Positions 47,301 to 59,734 of a stretch of 64,000 nt of DNA are shown piece after piece. Both the position numbers and the translations under genes were made by a program. The DNA lies in assembly GCA_030248225.1 (NCBI GenBank), contig JASANE010005279.1, positions 1-64,000 of the forward strand, in the 5' to 3' direction. Source of the stretch: Trileptium ribeirensis. Lineage: Eukaryota > Nematoda > Enoplea > Enoplida > Thoracostomopsidae. The notes below the pieces were generated by a model. That model worked only from the letters and a program-made list of their open reading frames with translations. It did not search any database and had not been told where the DNA came from. How positions within the stretch are numbered: position 1 is the stretch's first letter; each line of letters begins with the position of its first letter.

Positions 47301-48225
47301 TCATGTAATACGTAATACATCATATTATCAAAAATTAACCTTTTGCCCAAAGACGACCACTATTCTGCTGCAGCATCCCTATTGCTGACCTTCACCTACT
47401 AAAAAGTGACCTCGGCAACCTACGCTCTCTGTCTCGTTTCTTGTAATGATGTGCTGAATATTATTGTACGCATTACAAAATTCGCAGCATCTATATCGAA
47501 TCGGTCAAACTGCAATTATCTGGTTTCGAAACACATACTTTTGGCTCTTACAGGCATTAAAACGTAATCTGGCGTTATTTGCAATAAAACGGCAGCTACA
47601 TATGCTGTGGAACTTAGTTGCTCCCAAATTTAGACTCTTTCATAATAGGAGGGTACCGAGTGACCAGGGAATCATATGGCAAATCATAATCCAAAATTTG
47701 TAACAAGTTGACAGACCAATTTTTATGTGAGTACAATATATTTGATTGTATCTTGTTTAATCAAGATCATGATCACGGGGGCCCTATCTGATATCAGTTT
47801 ATAAGCAACTGCCGTCATGAAATAAGTGAATAGCAACCCCACATATTGGGACAGAATATATATTTAAATTTTTCTAGCAGAAATTGCAATTTTGGGAATG
47901 GCTAAACCGATGTGCCTCAAGATATCGCAGACCACGTAACCTTATTACATCGATATTGATACCACCAGGATATAAATTTTTAACGAGGCTGTAAAAAGCT
48001 ATAGCAAAGCGGTTAAGCTATCCTTTTACGGCACGTTAAATAAGGTAGTATTAGTTTCGGTTGATCCAATTTTGGCAACGACTATGTCCAACCTGAGAGA
48101 GATTGATAAACTCTTGTAAGCAATTATTTACTAACACTAAGTCAGAAACTGGTCTATTTGCTCTTATAAAATAAAAGACTAGATCAGTTGAGTCAAATTC
48201 TAGAATGTTTAACAAGATTTTTCAG
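47301..48225. other. Unclassified stretch
   Basis: A plus-strand frame at 47464-47703 is open for 79 codons without a domain. I see no repeat partner, splice support or RNA feature. Confidence 0.4.
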
Positions 48226-48905
48226 GTTTTAGGCAAATTTCCAGAGACACAACTTTGCCATAAATAGGCAGCAATATGATTTTGACGCTACAATGTTAAA
48301 TTTCTCAGTTTTCCGCGTTAGTTGCGCAAGTGTGGTTGTGTGACTTCGAACTTTGTAAGAACTACATAGCAAAGAAATGGGTTTATTAAGCTGAAAATTG
48401 ACGGTGAGCCGGATGCCGACTAATATTTTAACGTATCCCAAGAGCATGTGGAAATGTGATACGTAATGTGTACTTTGAAGGTATTGAGTTAGGAGTTTTG
48501 CAGCGGTAAAAAAACTTTTACAACTAAAGAAACGTCAAATGTACATAGCAAAGAAATGGGTTTATTAAGCTGAAAATTGACGGTGAGCCGGATGCTGACT
48601 AATATTTTAACGTATCCCAAGAGCATGTGGAAATGTGATACGTAATGTGTACTTTGAAGGTATTGAGTTAAGAGTTTTGCAGCGGTAAAAAAAGTTTTAC
48701 AGTTAAAGAAACGTCGAATATACATAGCAAAGAAATGGGTTTATTAAGCTGAAAATTGACGTTAAGCCGGATGCCGACCAATATTTTAACGTATCCCAAA
48801 AGCATGGCGAAATGTGATACGTAACGTGTACTTTGACGGTATTGAGTGAAGAGTTTTGCAGCAGTAAAAAAGTTGTACAATTAAAGAAACGTCGAATATA
48901 CATAG
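48225..48905. repeat. 179-bp tandem array, about 3.8 units
   Basis: The phrase 'acatagcaaagaaatgggtt' begins at about 48364, 48543 and 48722, and 'acatagcggtttt' at 48900, a period of 178-179 bp. A partial unit with 'gtggttgtgtgacttcg' instead of the usual start precedes them. Copies two and three differ at only a few positions. Long minus-strand frames here are array artefacts. Confidence 0.9.
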
Positions 48906-49148
48906 CGGTTTTCATCCATTTTAATAAAATAGTACTAATTTGGAAAACACAAAGTTTTGGTTGGTGTTTATGCGATCGAGATATGCCAAATGGTGGTTGA
49001 CAGTGTAAATTAATGGTAAAGCAGAGTGAACACCATATTATGACAAAAATTCTTGCTAGAGGCGGTATCGATGTAATAGTTCCTTTCATTAGAGCAACAG
49101 ATATCGTTGGTACATTATGGGCTTGGGTTTAACAGTTAAATAGACCGG

Positions 49149-49822
49149 GTAGGCCGGGGTCACATTATAGCGGATTCAGTCCGAATATAATTTTCGGTTA
49201 AGTTGAATCCGATAAGCATCCGTCTCCGATCACATATCATCAAATTCTCCCCGCTATAGCATATCGAGTTTATGCCGACTGCATACATCACACATACAGT
49301 CATCATCCCACATGATTGATAAAATTGTGCATGCTCTGTCGAATCAAATCAAATTGAATCGGATGGGGTGCAATGCTAACACTTTATATTTAGTACACGT
49401 GCAGATCAGTTCGGATTCAGTCCGAATATAATTTTCGGTTAAGTTGAATCCGATAAGCATCCGTCTCCGATCACATATCATCAAATTCTCCCCGCTATAG
49501 CATACCGTGTTTATGCCGACTGCATACATCACACATACAGTCATCATCCCACCTGATTGATAAAATTGTGCATGCTCTGTCGAATCAAATCAAATCGAAT
49601 CGGATGGGTTGCAATGTGAACACTTTATATTTATTAATACACGTGCAGATCAGTTCGGATCGGATTGAAATTTGTTGGATTTGGTCGGATGGGACCAGTT
49701 GCAATATAAACTCTATGTAATATATAATAAGCATGCAAATGGAATTGGACCGAATCAGAATAAATCGGATCGGACACAATTTGAACAGAACTAACAAGAG
49801 CGATATAGTGTGAATGCGGCAT
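49149..49822. mobile_element. Inverted-repeat element with an internal 241-bp duplication
   Basis: The left end 'aggccggggtcacattatag' and right end 'ctatatcgc'-complement ('gcgatatagtgtgaatgcgg') are inverted. Inside, 'cggattcagtccgaatataa' starts at 49171 and 49412, so 241 bp are tandemly doubled. 'Gatcggat' words recur. It resembles the smaller element at 55315-55521, whose ends read GGCCGTGTTCACA. Confidence 0.65.
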
Positions 49823-51400
49823 AAAAAGATCTCAAATCGTGTTTAATTAAAAACAGCTATTTACAATTATAACCTTGACCTAAAGAAACTAAAAACCCTA
49901 AATAGATCAAAATACTAGAGATTTTTAAGGTGATATTGTATCATTTTTAAGATAACATGAATTGCGAACATACTATGTCAGTCTACCAACGATGGGTAAC
50001 AAATGTTTTAGATTCAAACTATGAACATATTTAACTGATGGACAACTATACTTTTAAGCGCTTTGGTCGACGAATTACCATCGATCGGATAACATGTCTT
50101 TTTTTAATTCAGTGCAAGAAACCAACTCAAAACCCTGAACTTCAAACAATGAAGCCTAGCTATGTAATGAACCATATTATATTGTACATGCCAGAACTGG
50201 GGTTCAGGGGCTCCCACCCTGAGGCTTCGGATAGGTACCACCTTACTTCCTCTGGTGTGTCGCACCCTGTACCCCGTGCGTCGTACCACGACCCATCGCG
50301 CCGCGCCGAAGGCGAGCAAGAAATTTTTATAAAAATACGGTTAAAATAGGCAAAAATAGGACAACATTGGCAAAACTTGGTCGTCTGTATGGGTTCATCA
50401 ACTCGCATCCTCCTCTGAAGACCTTCTCCACACGACGTCCTCCCTCGAGGGCCTCTGCCTACTCCTGATACCACAGAGCAGCAGAATGTATGATAATATC
50501 AATATCTATTTGTAACATACATATATACCGCTACCAAACATAGCTACAAATATATTGAATCACATATATACAGATAACACACACGAATGATGGAAATTAA
50601 TTTGGATCGTCGGCATCGTACCTTTACCTTGGACATAGTGAAAAGTAGTAAAAGGCACAACTAAGAGACTATGTCTTTTCCACAAAACAACTATGTTATG
50701 CTTCTTTCTATAAAGCTGTGGATTTGTTTACAAAATTGCATATTTTCTCGAATTTATTGCGCAAAAGATGCAACGGTCGTTGAGAATAGGAAAATGGCCA
50801 GAAAAATGTATTAAACATACAAATACAACAGAGGCATTAGTTTTCGAAAGTTAATCAAAATATACATTTAAATCAAGCTACAGAGAAGGAAATTACTGTC
50901 TAAATGATGTTGATTGGTAGGTAGATTTACTCCGGCTAACTTATGCATCACAACGGCTAAGGCGATTCAGAAACTTTTTAATCGTTTTGTATTTGGGAAT
51001 AGCAAACCCTTACTTTTGGTGTCCACAAAGTATGTAGCAGCTAGCAGTAAAATTAATTTGGCATGTAAATTAGTTTCTGCGTAGATCTATTTAAATCAGC
51101 AAAGTCTCACTGGTCACGCTGCATTTCATCGTCGAGCGCTGTGTCTTCTTGCGTCAACTTATTATTACCGCTGTTCTATTGATTTTAATAAATCATCGTT
51201 TCGATTTTAAATTTCGACATGCGATATCGGTTTATTGGTGAACTCGACGCTGAAAAAGGCTGATAAGCTCCTGCTTAAGCAAACATTCGTGTCCAAACAC
51301 TCGTCGTGTTTAATCCGGCTCAAACCTGCATAAGTAAGACATCGAAACACTGACGGAAAAAGAGTTCCGTTGGAAAAAGTGGATGCTGGCTGAGATTGTA
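49823..51400. other. Unclassified, with a GC-rich patch at 50190-50320
   Basis: The GC-rich patch ('ggttcaggggctcccaccc', 'ccatcgcgccgcgccgaagg') is open on both strands for about 100 codons but shows no domain. The remainder is AT-rich and featureless to me. Confidence 0.35.
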
Positions 51401-52480
51401 TAAAAATGTCAACGGATTCTGTAACTTCAAGTGTGCAAGGCTCGTTGGTTTCGGCCTTTTTTGGCCCACTCACCCGGAATAGATCGCAATTTTCCCCTCG
51501 TGGGATCACAGTGGAAAGTGCAGAATGCCATTACGTTGTTGTATCGTTGGCATCCGAACATGCGACGGTGGTCAGCGGTTCTCCTATGCAAAGTGCCTAC
51601 GGTACCCTCTGAGAAGGACTAATCAAACGGGTGGAAACGTTCGGACAATGACTGTTTTATCAATTCCTCAACGCCGAAGAAGTCAATGATCTAAAGCCTT
51701 CTCAGCTGGCTCAATCAATGCGATATATTCTCGGCACAAGCAGCGCAGTGGTCGACAATGCGATGTTCCGGCTGTTATTCGTTCAACGATTACACAAAAC
51801 GTTCAAACGGTTTACAATCAATCACTGGATGTTACAACAACGCTGGTCGATTGTATTATTGGAATCATTCAGCCAGCCCTAAAGTCACTACCAAGCAAAT
51901 CACAATAAGGCACCAACGAAATTCATCAGCTGCGCGAGCAAGTCGAACGGCAGTCGCAAGAGTTATCAAAGCTACGAATTCGACCGCTCACATCAACGAT
52001 GACGGCGCGGTCCTTCAAATTATCGTAATAACAACAACAGCAACGTTTTAACATGTTATGAAAAGCTGACGCAAGGTGCCGAAGTCAAGATAAAACGACT
52101 TTTCTAGGGCTACTCGACACTTCTACGACAATATCAAACCAGACCTAGATGTAGGAAATGTCCAAATATTCACCCTAGAGGAAACATTAGTTCATATGAG
52201 TCAAAAATATAATACCGTAACTGTTCTCTGACAGAAACATCATAGAATTATCGATTCGGATCTTTCCGTCCAGGTATCATCGCCCAGCGCTGTCGTGCCT
52301 GTGGACAATATCATGATAACGTTCGAGCACTTTAACAACTGTTATAACGTTTGCTTCTACCGCAACAAGTTGGCTGCGGCGATCGGAAATGCTGAGGTCG
52401 TTGTTAGTTTCCGGAATAGATGGTAATAGAGTCAGAAAATGCCAGCTGCCAAACTGGTATCAGCCTTCCGCCGTGCCACC
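51400..52480 (+). pseudogene. Ty3/gypsy-like retrotransposon gag relic
   Basis: In broken frames the segment carries the pattern of a metazoan gypsy-type gag: an FFGPLT segment, then GITVESAECHYVVVSLASEH, then LNAEEVNDLKPSQLAQSMRY, then FRLLFVQRL, and a coiled-coil-like REQVERQSQELSKL. A cysteine-rich end (NVCFYRNKLAA) resembles the degenerate CWYHRRFG region that follows in this family. Stops and at least four frameshifts show it is dead. No long terminal repeats, protease or reverse transcriptase were found next to it. Confidence 0.75.
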
Positions 52481-55314
52481 AACGTCAACAATCAATATTA
52501 TCAACTTCTTCTGTTAATCTGGTCACAAAAAAGTGGAGGAGCCGGTCGTTCATATTCATTTCGTTATAACACCACCAGTTAATTTTTTCATGTTTGTCGG
52601 TAAAAATGAGAGGGCACCTTCTGTCCCTTCTTTATAACGCCCCTGTTAATATTTTTCTCTATTTTTAGTAGTAAATCGAAAGATTTGCATATAAATTTAT
52701 AGCTGCAAACTGTATTTGATGAATACAAATAGTTGCTACTAATAGTGTTACTAATACCAACAGTCGACCATGGTCGACTCAACTGAAGAGTGTGAGATTA
52801 TTCAGCTTTCCCATAATAACGCCCACGGTGCATCTCGGTCGTTTTCGTCCTTACCCCTACACCCCTAGATTTATGACCCACCCAGTTTGTCATACGACTG
52901 TAACGTACCACGGTCGTTAATATGGGAAAATTGAAGAGTACCACACTCTTCAATAGAGTCGGCTATCATCGACGACTATTGATTGTACAGATCATCTATG
53001 CGCTGTTTTATTTTGTTTCTAAAATTATATTACCATGCCACCTTTGAGATCTGTGTAAAAGAACAGCACATTTCAATTGTGGGAACATGGTGCATATTTT
53101 CATTACGTCGAAGATATTTTTGCTTCAAAAAGTACACTTTTACGGTACGTTTTTCTCGAACCATTGGGATAATATTTAAATGGCGCATATATATCTAAAC
53201 TAAACATTTATCACTCTCTGTTCTCTAAATGGACCCATTGATATGGCAATAGTTAAAACTACATAGACATGGATTATTCATTTTTCAGTAAATTTGCAAA
53301 ATGCTCTAAAATACCCAGTTATTTATCCTAGTCGCACAGTGTGTGGGTTCCAAATTTTGCATCATTCCAACATCGTAACAATCAAGCTAACATTAATAAC
53401 AGGAGACTTTGGTGGCAAATGTTAAAACTGCATAGATCGCTTCCACTAGGCTTTGGCTCAGAAGTGATTGCCGAATTTATTAGCTAGCTTTTTCAGGCCA
53501 AGACAGGTCGAGTTTTACTTTTTCGGCAAAACAGCTGAGCCAATTCGAAGCTTTTCGTCTGACTATAACGAACACTAGTCAACTTGTAACAGCTTGGTAA
53601 ATGCCCACCGAAATAAATTGAGCCTATAAAAATTCAAAACTAGGCAGGCTGAATTATACCTAAAAATAAAACATAGTCTTAATTGTCTAGTCCTATTATA
53701 AGTCGGAGGGACCTTTCTATCGTAATTAGGTAATCTTGCCAAACTGAACCGAGCCTATAAAAATTCAAAACGAGAAAAACAGAACCAAACCTAAAGGCTG
53801 GTTCAACCCTATGTTCAACCCCAAAATGTAGTTTTTGTCACTAAACTTAAAGCCAGAAACAGTTTATTCTTTGTGTGCAACGATTAAACCGAAAAAATGC
53901 GGCGTAGTAAATGCAAACATCATGAACTGAAGCCAAGCATTGGAGTTGCACATATTTGTTCACCGTTGAATTTATTGTGATCTTACATTTTAATTAATAA
54001 TAATAAACATTTAGATTATATCACTCAACAACATGTGTAGGTATTCATTATCAAAGCAGGTTTCAGTTTTATTAAATTTACTAAATATATACATGTGTCA
54101 ATCGATTTAACTGTTATTGTTAGTTTTTCAATATTGTTAGCTATGTAACTATTTTTTCACATTCCCAAAAGCTTTCATGTTATTGCTCGACCGACAATGA
54201 CAGTAGAAGGGAATAGCATTGACAAACCATCATCTCTAACATGTCTTTGTTCGTTTTAGTGTGTTGAAATATTTAGGTATAAATGCACCCTATTGCGACA
54301 TGACAAATATTAGAAATAGCAACTGAAAGTTTCTAGTATTTTTGTTGACCTAAAAAGTTATTTATCAGCCAATGTACCATCGAAGGCTGTATTATATATA
54401 GGCAGTTATTGAGGAAATCGATAATTTCTAGTAACTAAGATCTACCATGAGATTCTTTTGTCTGAGCCCTTCTTAACGTTTTTTAGGTCACATATTGCTA
54501 TAATGCGCGGATAAAGTTAATGTGACCCCACCAACCATCCTATTTCATGATTTTGCATAAACCTTGCTGCGGAACGCTCTTTAGTTAATTGAATTCGGCG
54601 CAAAACTGTTCGCGAACACACTGCTCGCGATTGAAAGCTAGCCATTTTATGTTCGCGAAAAGTCAAGTAAAATTGTCCAAATTTTTGATTATGGATATTT
54701 GTCGAATTTGAGTTAAACCAGTTTTATTCACGAACACCCACAGCTTAACTATACGATCGATTTGATTGCGACGTTATTTTTAGATTAAATTTGTTCTCGA
54801 AAATTGAATAATATAAATGATTAGACACTGAATTTCTGCAAATTGAAAAGGCTGTCGAAAAATATTAGCCTGATGTGAAGAAATATGGTTGTGTTGTTGG
54901 ATGAAAATTGTACTCAAGAAACTTTGCTAGCAACGATTTTACTGCAGAAACCAAAGCTGGTGCACGATTGCTTTGCAACATCAGAAATCTACTTTTCTAC
55001 TAAATAGGATCCATCAGAACTTTTTTCTGACACGTCTATGCTCAACGGTTTTGCGATCATCTTTGCTATAAATATTGATCTGATGTCAAAAATTATAGAT
55101 ATGTTGGTGGATGAAGATGGTACTCAGTACGGTTTGCTAGCAATGGTTCTATGGATGAATACTAAGACCAAAACTGGTGTACAATTATTTTTACTTTAGA
55201 CAACTTGGCTATCGAAACCCTCTCATTTTCAACGCGTTGGATAGAATATTTGAACTGTATAACCTTGAATGACGTAAAAAAGTATAGGTCATTCAGTCCT
55301 TTATTTTGCTAATC
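52481..55314. other. AT-rich stretch without a supported gene
   Basis: At 53605-53665 and 53750-53800 'gagcctataaaaattcaaaac' is repeated with diverged flanks. Around 54560-54760 'gttcgcgaa' words recur. Nothing else resolves; short frames have no domain. Confidence 0.4.
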
Positions 55315-55521
55315 TTAGGCCGTGTTCACATTGCATCCAATCCGATCCAATATATTTCTATAAAGAATGCACAATTGTATCAGATCCAAATCAGATCGGA
55401 ATGGGTTGATGTAATGTAAAAACTGCATATACATACATGCATAGGTACGCAGAGTGTTTGCTCATATCAGATCGGATCATATGCAATATCAACAGAAATC
55501 GGATCTCGAAACACGGCCTAA
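55315..55521. mobile_element. MITE with TTAGGCCGTGTT ends, 207 bp
   Basis: The ends TTAGGCCGTGTT and AACACGGCCTAA are perfect 12-base complements. The inside has 'atccaatccgatcc' and 'cagatcggat' words in both orientations. A TA or TTA/TAA target is likely, which would fit mariner- or Harbinger-type elements; I cannot choose. Confidence 0.75.
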
Positions 55522-55971
55522 AGCCTTAGTGTGCATTTCAGTCTATATAAAAGAAGATTTCGATAAAGCCACACACTTGTAGGGTAGCAGGTCAGCAGTC
55601 AAACACATAAAGTGAGCTTTAGTATCTTGTGCGTCAGATATACCACATCAGTTCATTTGGACTACATCAAAAGTTTTGTGCTTCTGTTTTTAGGCCTTAG
55701 ATGTGTCAAACTAACTCCGATTTGTGTTTGAATGCATATTAAATGCAAATTTTGATAAATAATTTTGTCCAAGACGTCTAGTGCCTATCGCCATAAAGCG
55801 ATAAAGCTCTTTTTGAAAGATATTAACAGCAGTTTGCTGAGAACGACCTTAGCCAATTACATAATTTCTTTGAGGTCGTCAGTCTTGAGTTAAGCCATTT
55901 CAAAAGCATTATTATTATTATATACTTCATAATTATAACAGCAAAATCATATATTTTACATTTACACTTAC

Positions 55972-56066
55972 GGCAGACACTGTCGGCATGAAATTTGTTG
56001 CAATTTGGGCATCGCCTGGTACCAAGCGGGTGCCCATAGATCTCGTCACTATCGCAAAGCCTCGGG
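55972..56066 (-). CDS. Candidate coding exon with a zinc-ribbon-like motif
   Basis: A 95-bp island on the minus strand lies between an acceptor (ggcacag|CCCGAGG) and a strong donor (CTGCC|GTAAGT). One frame reads PRLCDSDEIYGHPLGTRRCP then NCNKFHADSVC, with C-P-x-C and a later Cys. In this frame it ends phase 1, which would join the SETDB1 exon at 43738 through a Gln codon. Another open frame reads RGFAIVTRSMGTRLVPGDAQ and ends phase 0. It could be an upstream SETDB1 exon, an exon of another gene, or a relic. Confidence 0.3.
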
Positions 56067-56282
56067 CTGTGCCTTATTTAATTCACATTGGAAAATTTTT
56101 CTTTTCACCGGTGAAGAAACTGTTCATACAAAAACGGAGAATATGTCTTTGTAAAATCTTATTCAGAAGCTAAATTATTGATAAGTCATGTAAAAAAATT
56201 TAGTGGTTTGTTAATCTGACTATGCTTTTTATGCGGCTATGTATATATTTCCTGGAACAAAACCTATTGAAAACAGAAAAAG

Positions 56283-56355
56283 GCACCGATATGAATTGAA
56301 CCCTCTGGATTGGTAGGACAGGACAACGTGGTAGACCATTCCGTCATGTTTGTCT
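56283..56355 (-). pseudogene. tRNA-like pseudogene
   Basis: On the minus strand 'gacggaatggtctaccacg' resembles a D-arm with A box, and 'gagggttcaattc' a T-loop with B box about 35 bases later. The 3' end CGGTGCC has no matching 5' strand, so the acceptor stem is broken. This is a decayed tRNA or SINE piece. Confidence 0.4.
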
Positions 56356-57309
56356 TCTAGTCATTTGAATGACATGCAATCTCAAAGTAAATTAAACTTT
56401 TCGAGACAACACTAAGTTCAAATTTGAAATAAGGACCCCTAGCAGCTTCTCTTTTATCACCTTAGTTGACCGCTTAAAATATTTTCGCTTTACATTCATA
56501 CAATAGGTCAAACATTCGAAGAAATATTATGTGATATTTAATGCTTGATATGACCTATGTAGGGTATATCAAAGGGTAATAACTATAAAAAAATTTTATT
56601 TTATGTGAGCGAAATAGGCATAAAACGCATGATATAGACCAAAGTGGGCGTACAATTTTGGAATCGTAGTTTATCTTAAGGTTTCAATAAAATCTAAAGA
56701 AATTAATATAGCTAAAAACAAAGCCGTAAATGCTTTCCGTAGCAAAAAAAACTGGGTGCTCGCAAACGGGAATTGACGTTCTTCTTTAGTGTTTACTGTA
56801 GTATTAATAAACAATAATTGTTATGAAAGGCTTCTTATATGGCTTCAATGATCGAATATTTGACATAAATCAATATTTGTTTTAAATTCCAATTGAGGTA
56901 TCCAACGCATTGCACGTCAATGAAAAAGAAGCCAAGTATTGTTGACCAGATTTGCTATTGCTTAGAAAACAATACAAAAGACTTTCCGTGGCAACAACAG
57001 AACAACCGCGCATATTTTTTACACTTTCTAAATATTCTAATTTTTCTTTAATACCTCCACATTCGTTAATTATTAGAAAAATCATGTATGTATTATAGTC
57101 ACGAACTATCATATTTGCTTCACAATTATACATGGTATAGTATTATATATAAGGTATATTATTAACAACATTCAACGGTGAAATTTTCCTAGGTCATAAT
57201 TCTTATCATGCGACTGGCATCAGTTATATCTCTGAAATTGATTATCAGAGTCGAAAGAAATTATATTACTTATACAGATATACTTAGGTATTCTTAGCGA
57301 ATTAAAGAA

Positions 57310-57600
57310 ATAGAAATATATTTCCAAAACTCAGCACAGCTTCATACGCAATCCTACTGGCGGTATTATGTGTAATTTTTAAACAGCGGGACAATGCGAA
57401 TACTGAATTCATATGCAACAGGTAATTTCGTATCTCTGCGAGTTGGCGAAACAGAAATGCACTTCCAAAAGTCATCATACGCAAACCGTCTGGAGGTATT
57501 ACAGGTAACTTCATAAACAACAGTATTGGGTCCATATGAAATAGGTACTTTCATATACATCAAGAGACCGTAGTATATAACGGATTCATAAACAAATCTC
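57310..57600. repeat. Two diverged copies of a 120-130-bp unit
   Basis: The words 'catacgcaa(t/a)cc', 'tgg(c/a)ggtatta', 'gg(t)aa(t/c)tt' and 'aatttcgtatctctgcg' recur with about 125-bp spacing at 57345-57420 and 57475-57550. It is an old tandem duplication with no gene. Confidence 0.5.
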
Positions 57601-58395
57601 TAGGCGACAGTGGATGGCATTTAATTATAATTAGGACCCAGTATATCCGCTGGTCAGTGGAATTTTTCGAAAACTTTTCCAAAATTATGTTACAGGAAAA
57701 TCTGGTTTTCTGTATAATAGCAGTACATTTCGTATTGATAAACATCAAACACGAAATTTTTTTAAAATGTTTAAATTCGACGCCCTATATGTCTTTCGAA
57801 AAGAAAGTTTTTTTATTTTAAGATAGTCGAGTATCACCAATTTCAACATCATAGAGGCTAGTTTATTCATTGCTCCCACTCATTTATCATGACCGTGAAC
57901 CTCATTTCTTAACTCTGAGCTTAAAATTTGTGAGCTGCCCAAATCGAAACTCTCCAAAAACATCGCAAAGCTGCAATTGAACCATTATAACTCTGCTACT
58001 GAGTTTCAGAAACTGCTATATCTATTTCTTTGCAGTGAACACCGCATTGGGTTTAGTTTGATAATATATTATTATATAATATTTGACGGCTTTCTTTGAG
58101 TATAATTGCATAAGCCAGGTGTTATTAATGCGTTTTTTATGGGTTTTGCCACGCCACAAACGCTTATACTTGCTATTATATAGTTGCCGCTGTTGGTGAA
58201 AAATAGGTCATTGAATAACCTGACCAAAGTCTTCAAAAAAGTAATGAGACATTCTGCTGTATTAATATTGCAGATTTTGCTCGAATGCATATCTTAACGT
58301 TTTCGGATTTTGGAATTAGTATTAAACGAAGTCATATTTTCAGAGAACTAATATTATGGCATCAGAATATTTAAAATTAAAGAAAAGTACTCACC

Positions 58396-58995
58396 ATTTA
58401 ACGAACAAATTTATTACCTATTAACCTAAAAATTTATCTTTTCAAGCAATAAAGTTGAATGAAATTTGTGGTTGGCAACTGGTAAGCTGTAAATGCCTGT
58501 TTCGGGAGCGCTGTGATGACCTTAACGAGAACGGGAACGCTGTGATGACCATTTAACAACACATTTATTACCTATTAACGTATAAAATTTATCTTTTCAA
58601 GCAATAAAGTTGAATGAAATTTGTGGTTGGTAACTGGTTAGCTGTAAATGCCTGTTTCGGGAGCGCTGTGATGACCTTAACGGGAACGGGAACGCTGTGA
58701 TGACCATTTAACAACACATTTATTACCTATTAACCTATAAAATTTATCTTTTCAAGCAATAAAGTTGAATGAAATTTGTGGTTGGCAACTGGTTAGCTGT
58801 AAATGCCTGTTTCGGGAGCGCTGTGATGACCTTAACGGGAACGGGAACGCTGTGATGACCATTTAACAACACATTTATTACCTATTAACCTATAAAATTT
58901 ATCTTTTCAAGCAATAAAGTTAAATGAAATTTGTGGTTGGCAACTGGTTAGCTGTAAATGCCTGTTTCGGGAGCGCTGTGATGACCTTAACGATT
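58396..58995. repeat. 155-bp tandem array, four units
   Basis: The phrase 'atttaac(a/g)aac' starts at 58396, 58551, 58706 and 58861, exactly 155 bp apart. Units two to four are almost identical ('cgggaacgggaacgctgtga', 'tgtttcgggagcgctgtga'). The last unit stops after 'gatgaccttaacg'. The near identity means recent amplification or gene conversion. Confidence 0.93.
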
Positions 58996-59734
58996 AAAGA
59001 TGAGCTCGTTGATTACTAGTATGTATTTGGTTAATAAATTTATTTGTTGTAAAATATTTTGCGGCCCGATTCTGCATTGCACTCCAGAAAATTATTGTTA
59101 TTCTTTTGCAATTACTAGATGCTTGCGCAGAGACCGTTGGATTATGTGGACACTAGTTTAATTTTAGTTTTTTTATACTTTCAGTTTTATCGGTTTATTC
59201 TTATTTACATTAAAAGACCTGAACGTGATGAAGGCATCATGTAAATAACGTAATAATTTTTAAGCACTGTAAACATATCTGGCAAATCGGGTCAGCTCTC
59301 GCAGCCTGTAATAACAAAATTTGAGTTAGGCCTAAATTTAAGTTCGACATGGTACATGGTGTGGTTCCACGTGTAAGCGTTTCATATATTTCTGAGTTAC
59401 ACTATTTCCGCTGTCAAGCCATCTAAGCTTACATACGCTGTAAAAAATTTAAATTAAATAATATAATTAGTTTAAATTTGCAACAGTTTAACGTTGTTGT
59501 GTGAATTATTTAGTGTTTCAACGACAACAGTTTATTAATTTCTAGGCCACTAGCTTTTGGATTATAGACGCATACACCTCAAATAGCGTTGATTGAATTA
59601 TATTAGGCGTCCCAATCGCCTGCGGACCCATTTTAGTTTGCTAGGTACAACTAAATTGAAATATGAAAAAAAATTTTACTATTTCGACACCAAAATCTAG
59701 CATTTTCAGCCTACTACTGCGCTCCGCACGTGTA

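Noticed and set aside
48229..49089. Several minus-strand frames of 70-128 codons with similar peptides
   Set aside because: They are the 179-bp array read repeatedly; similarity among them reflects tandem copies, not a gene family.
50104..50474. GC-rich overlapping frames on both strands, Arg-rich
   Set aside because: Arg-rich peptides come from the GC-rich patch read in complement; no domain, splice signal or conserved motif supports coding.
56882..57133. Minus-strand frame with ECGGIKEKLEYLES, resembling armadillo-repeat proteins
   Set aside because: The likeness is limited to one short stretch, the rest has no repeat structure, and no clear acceptor is present.
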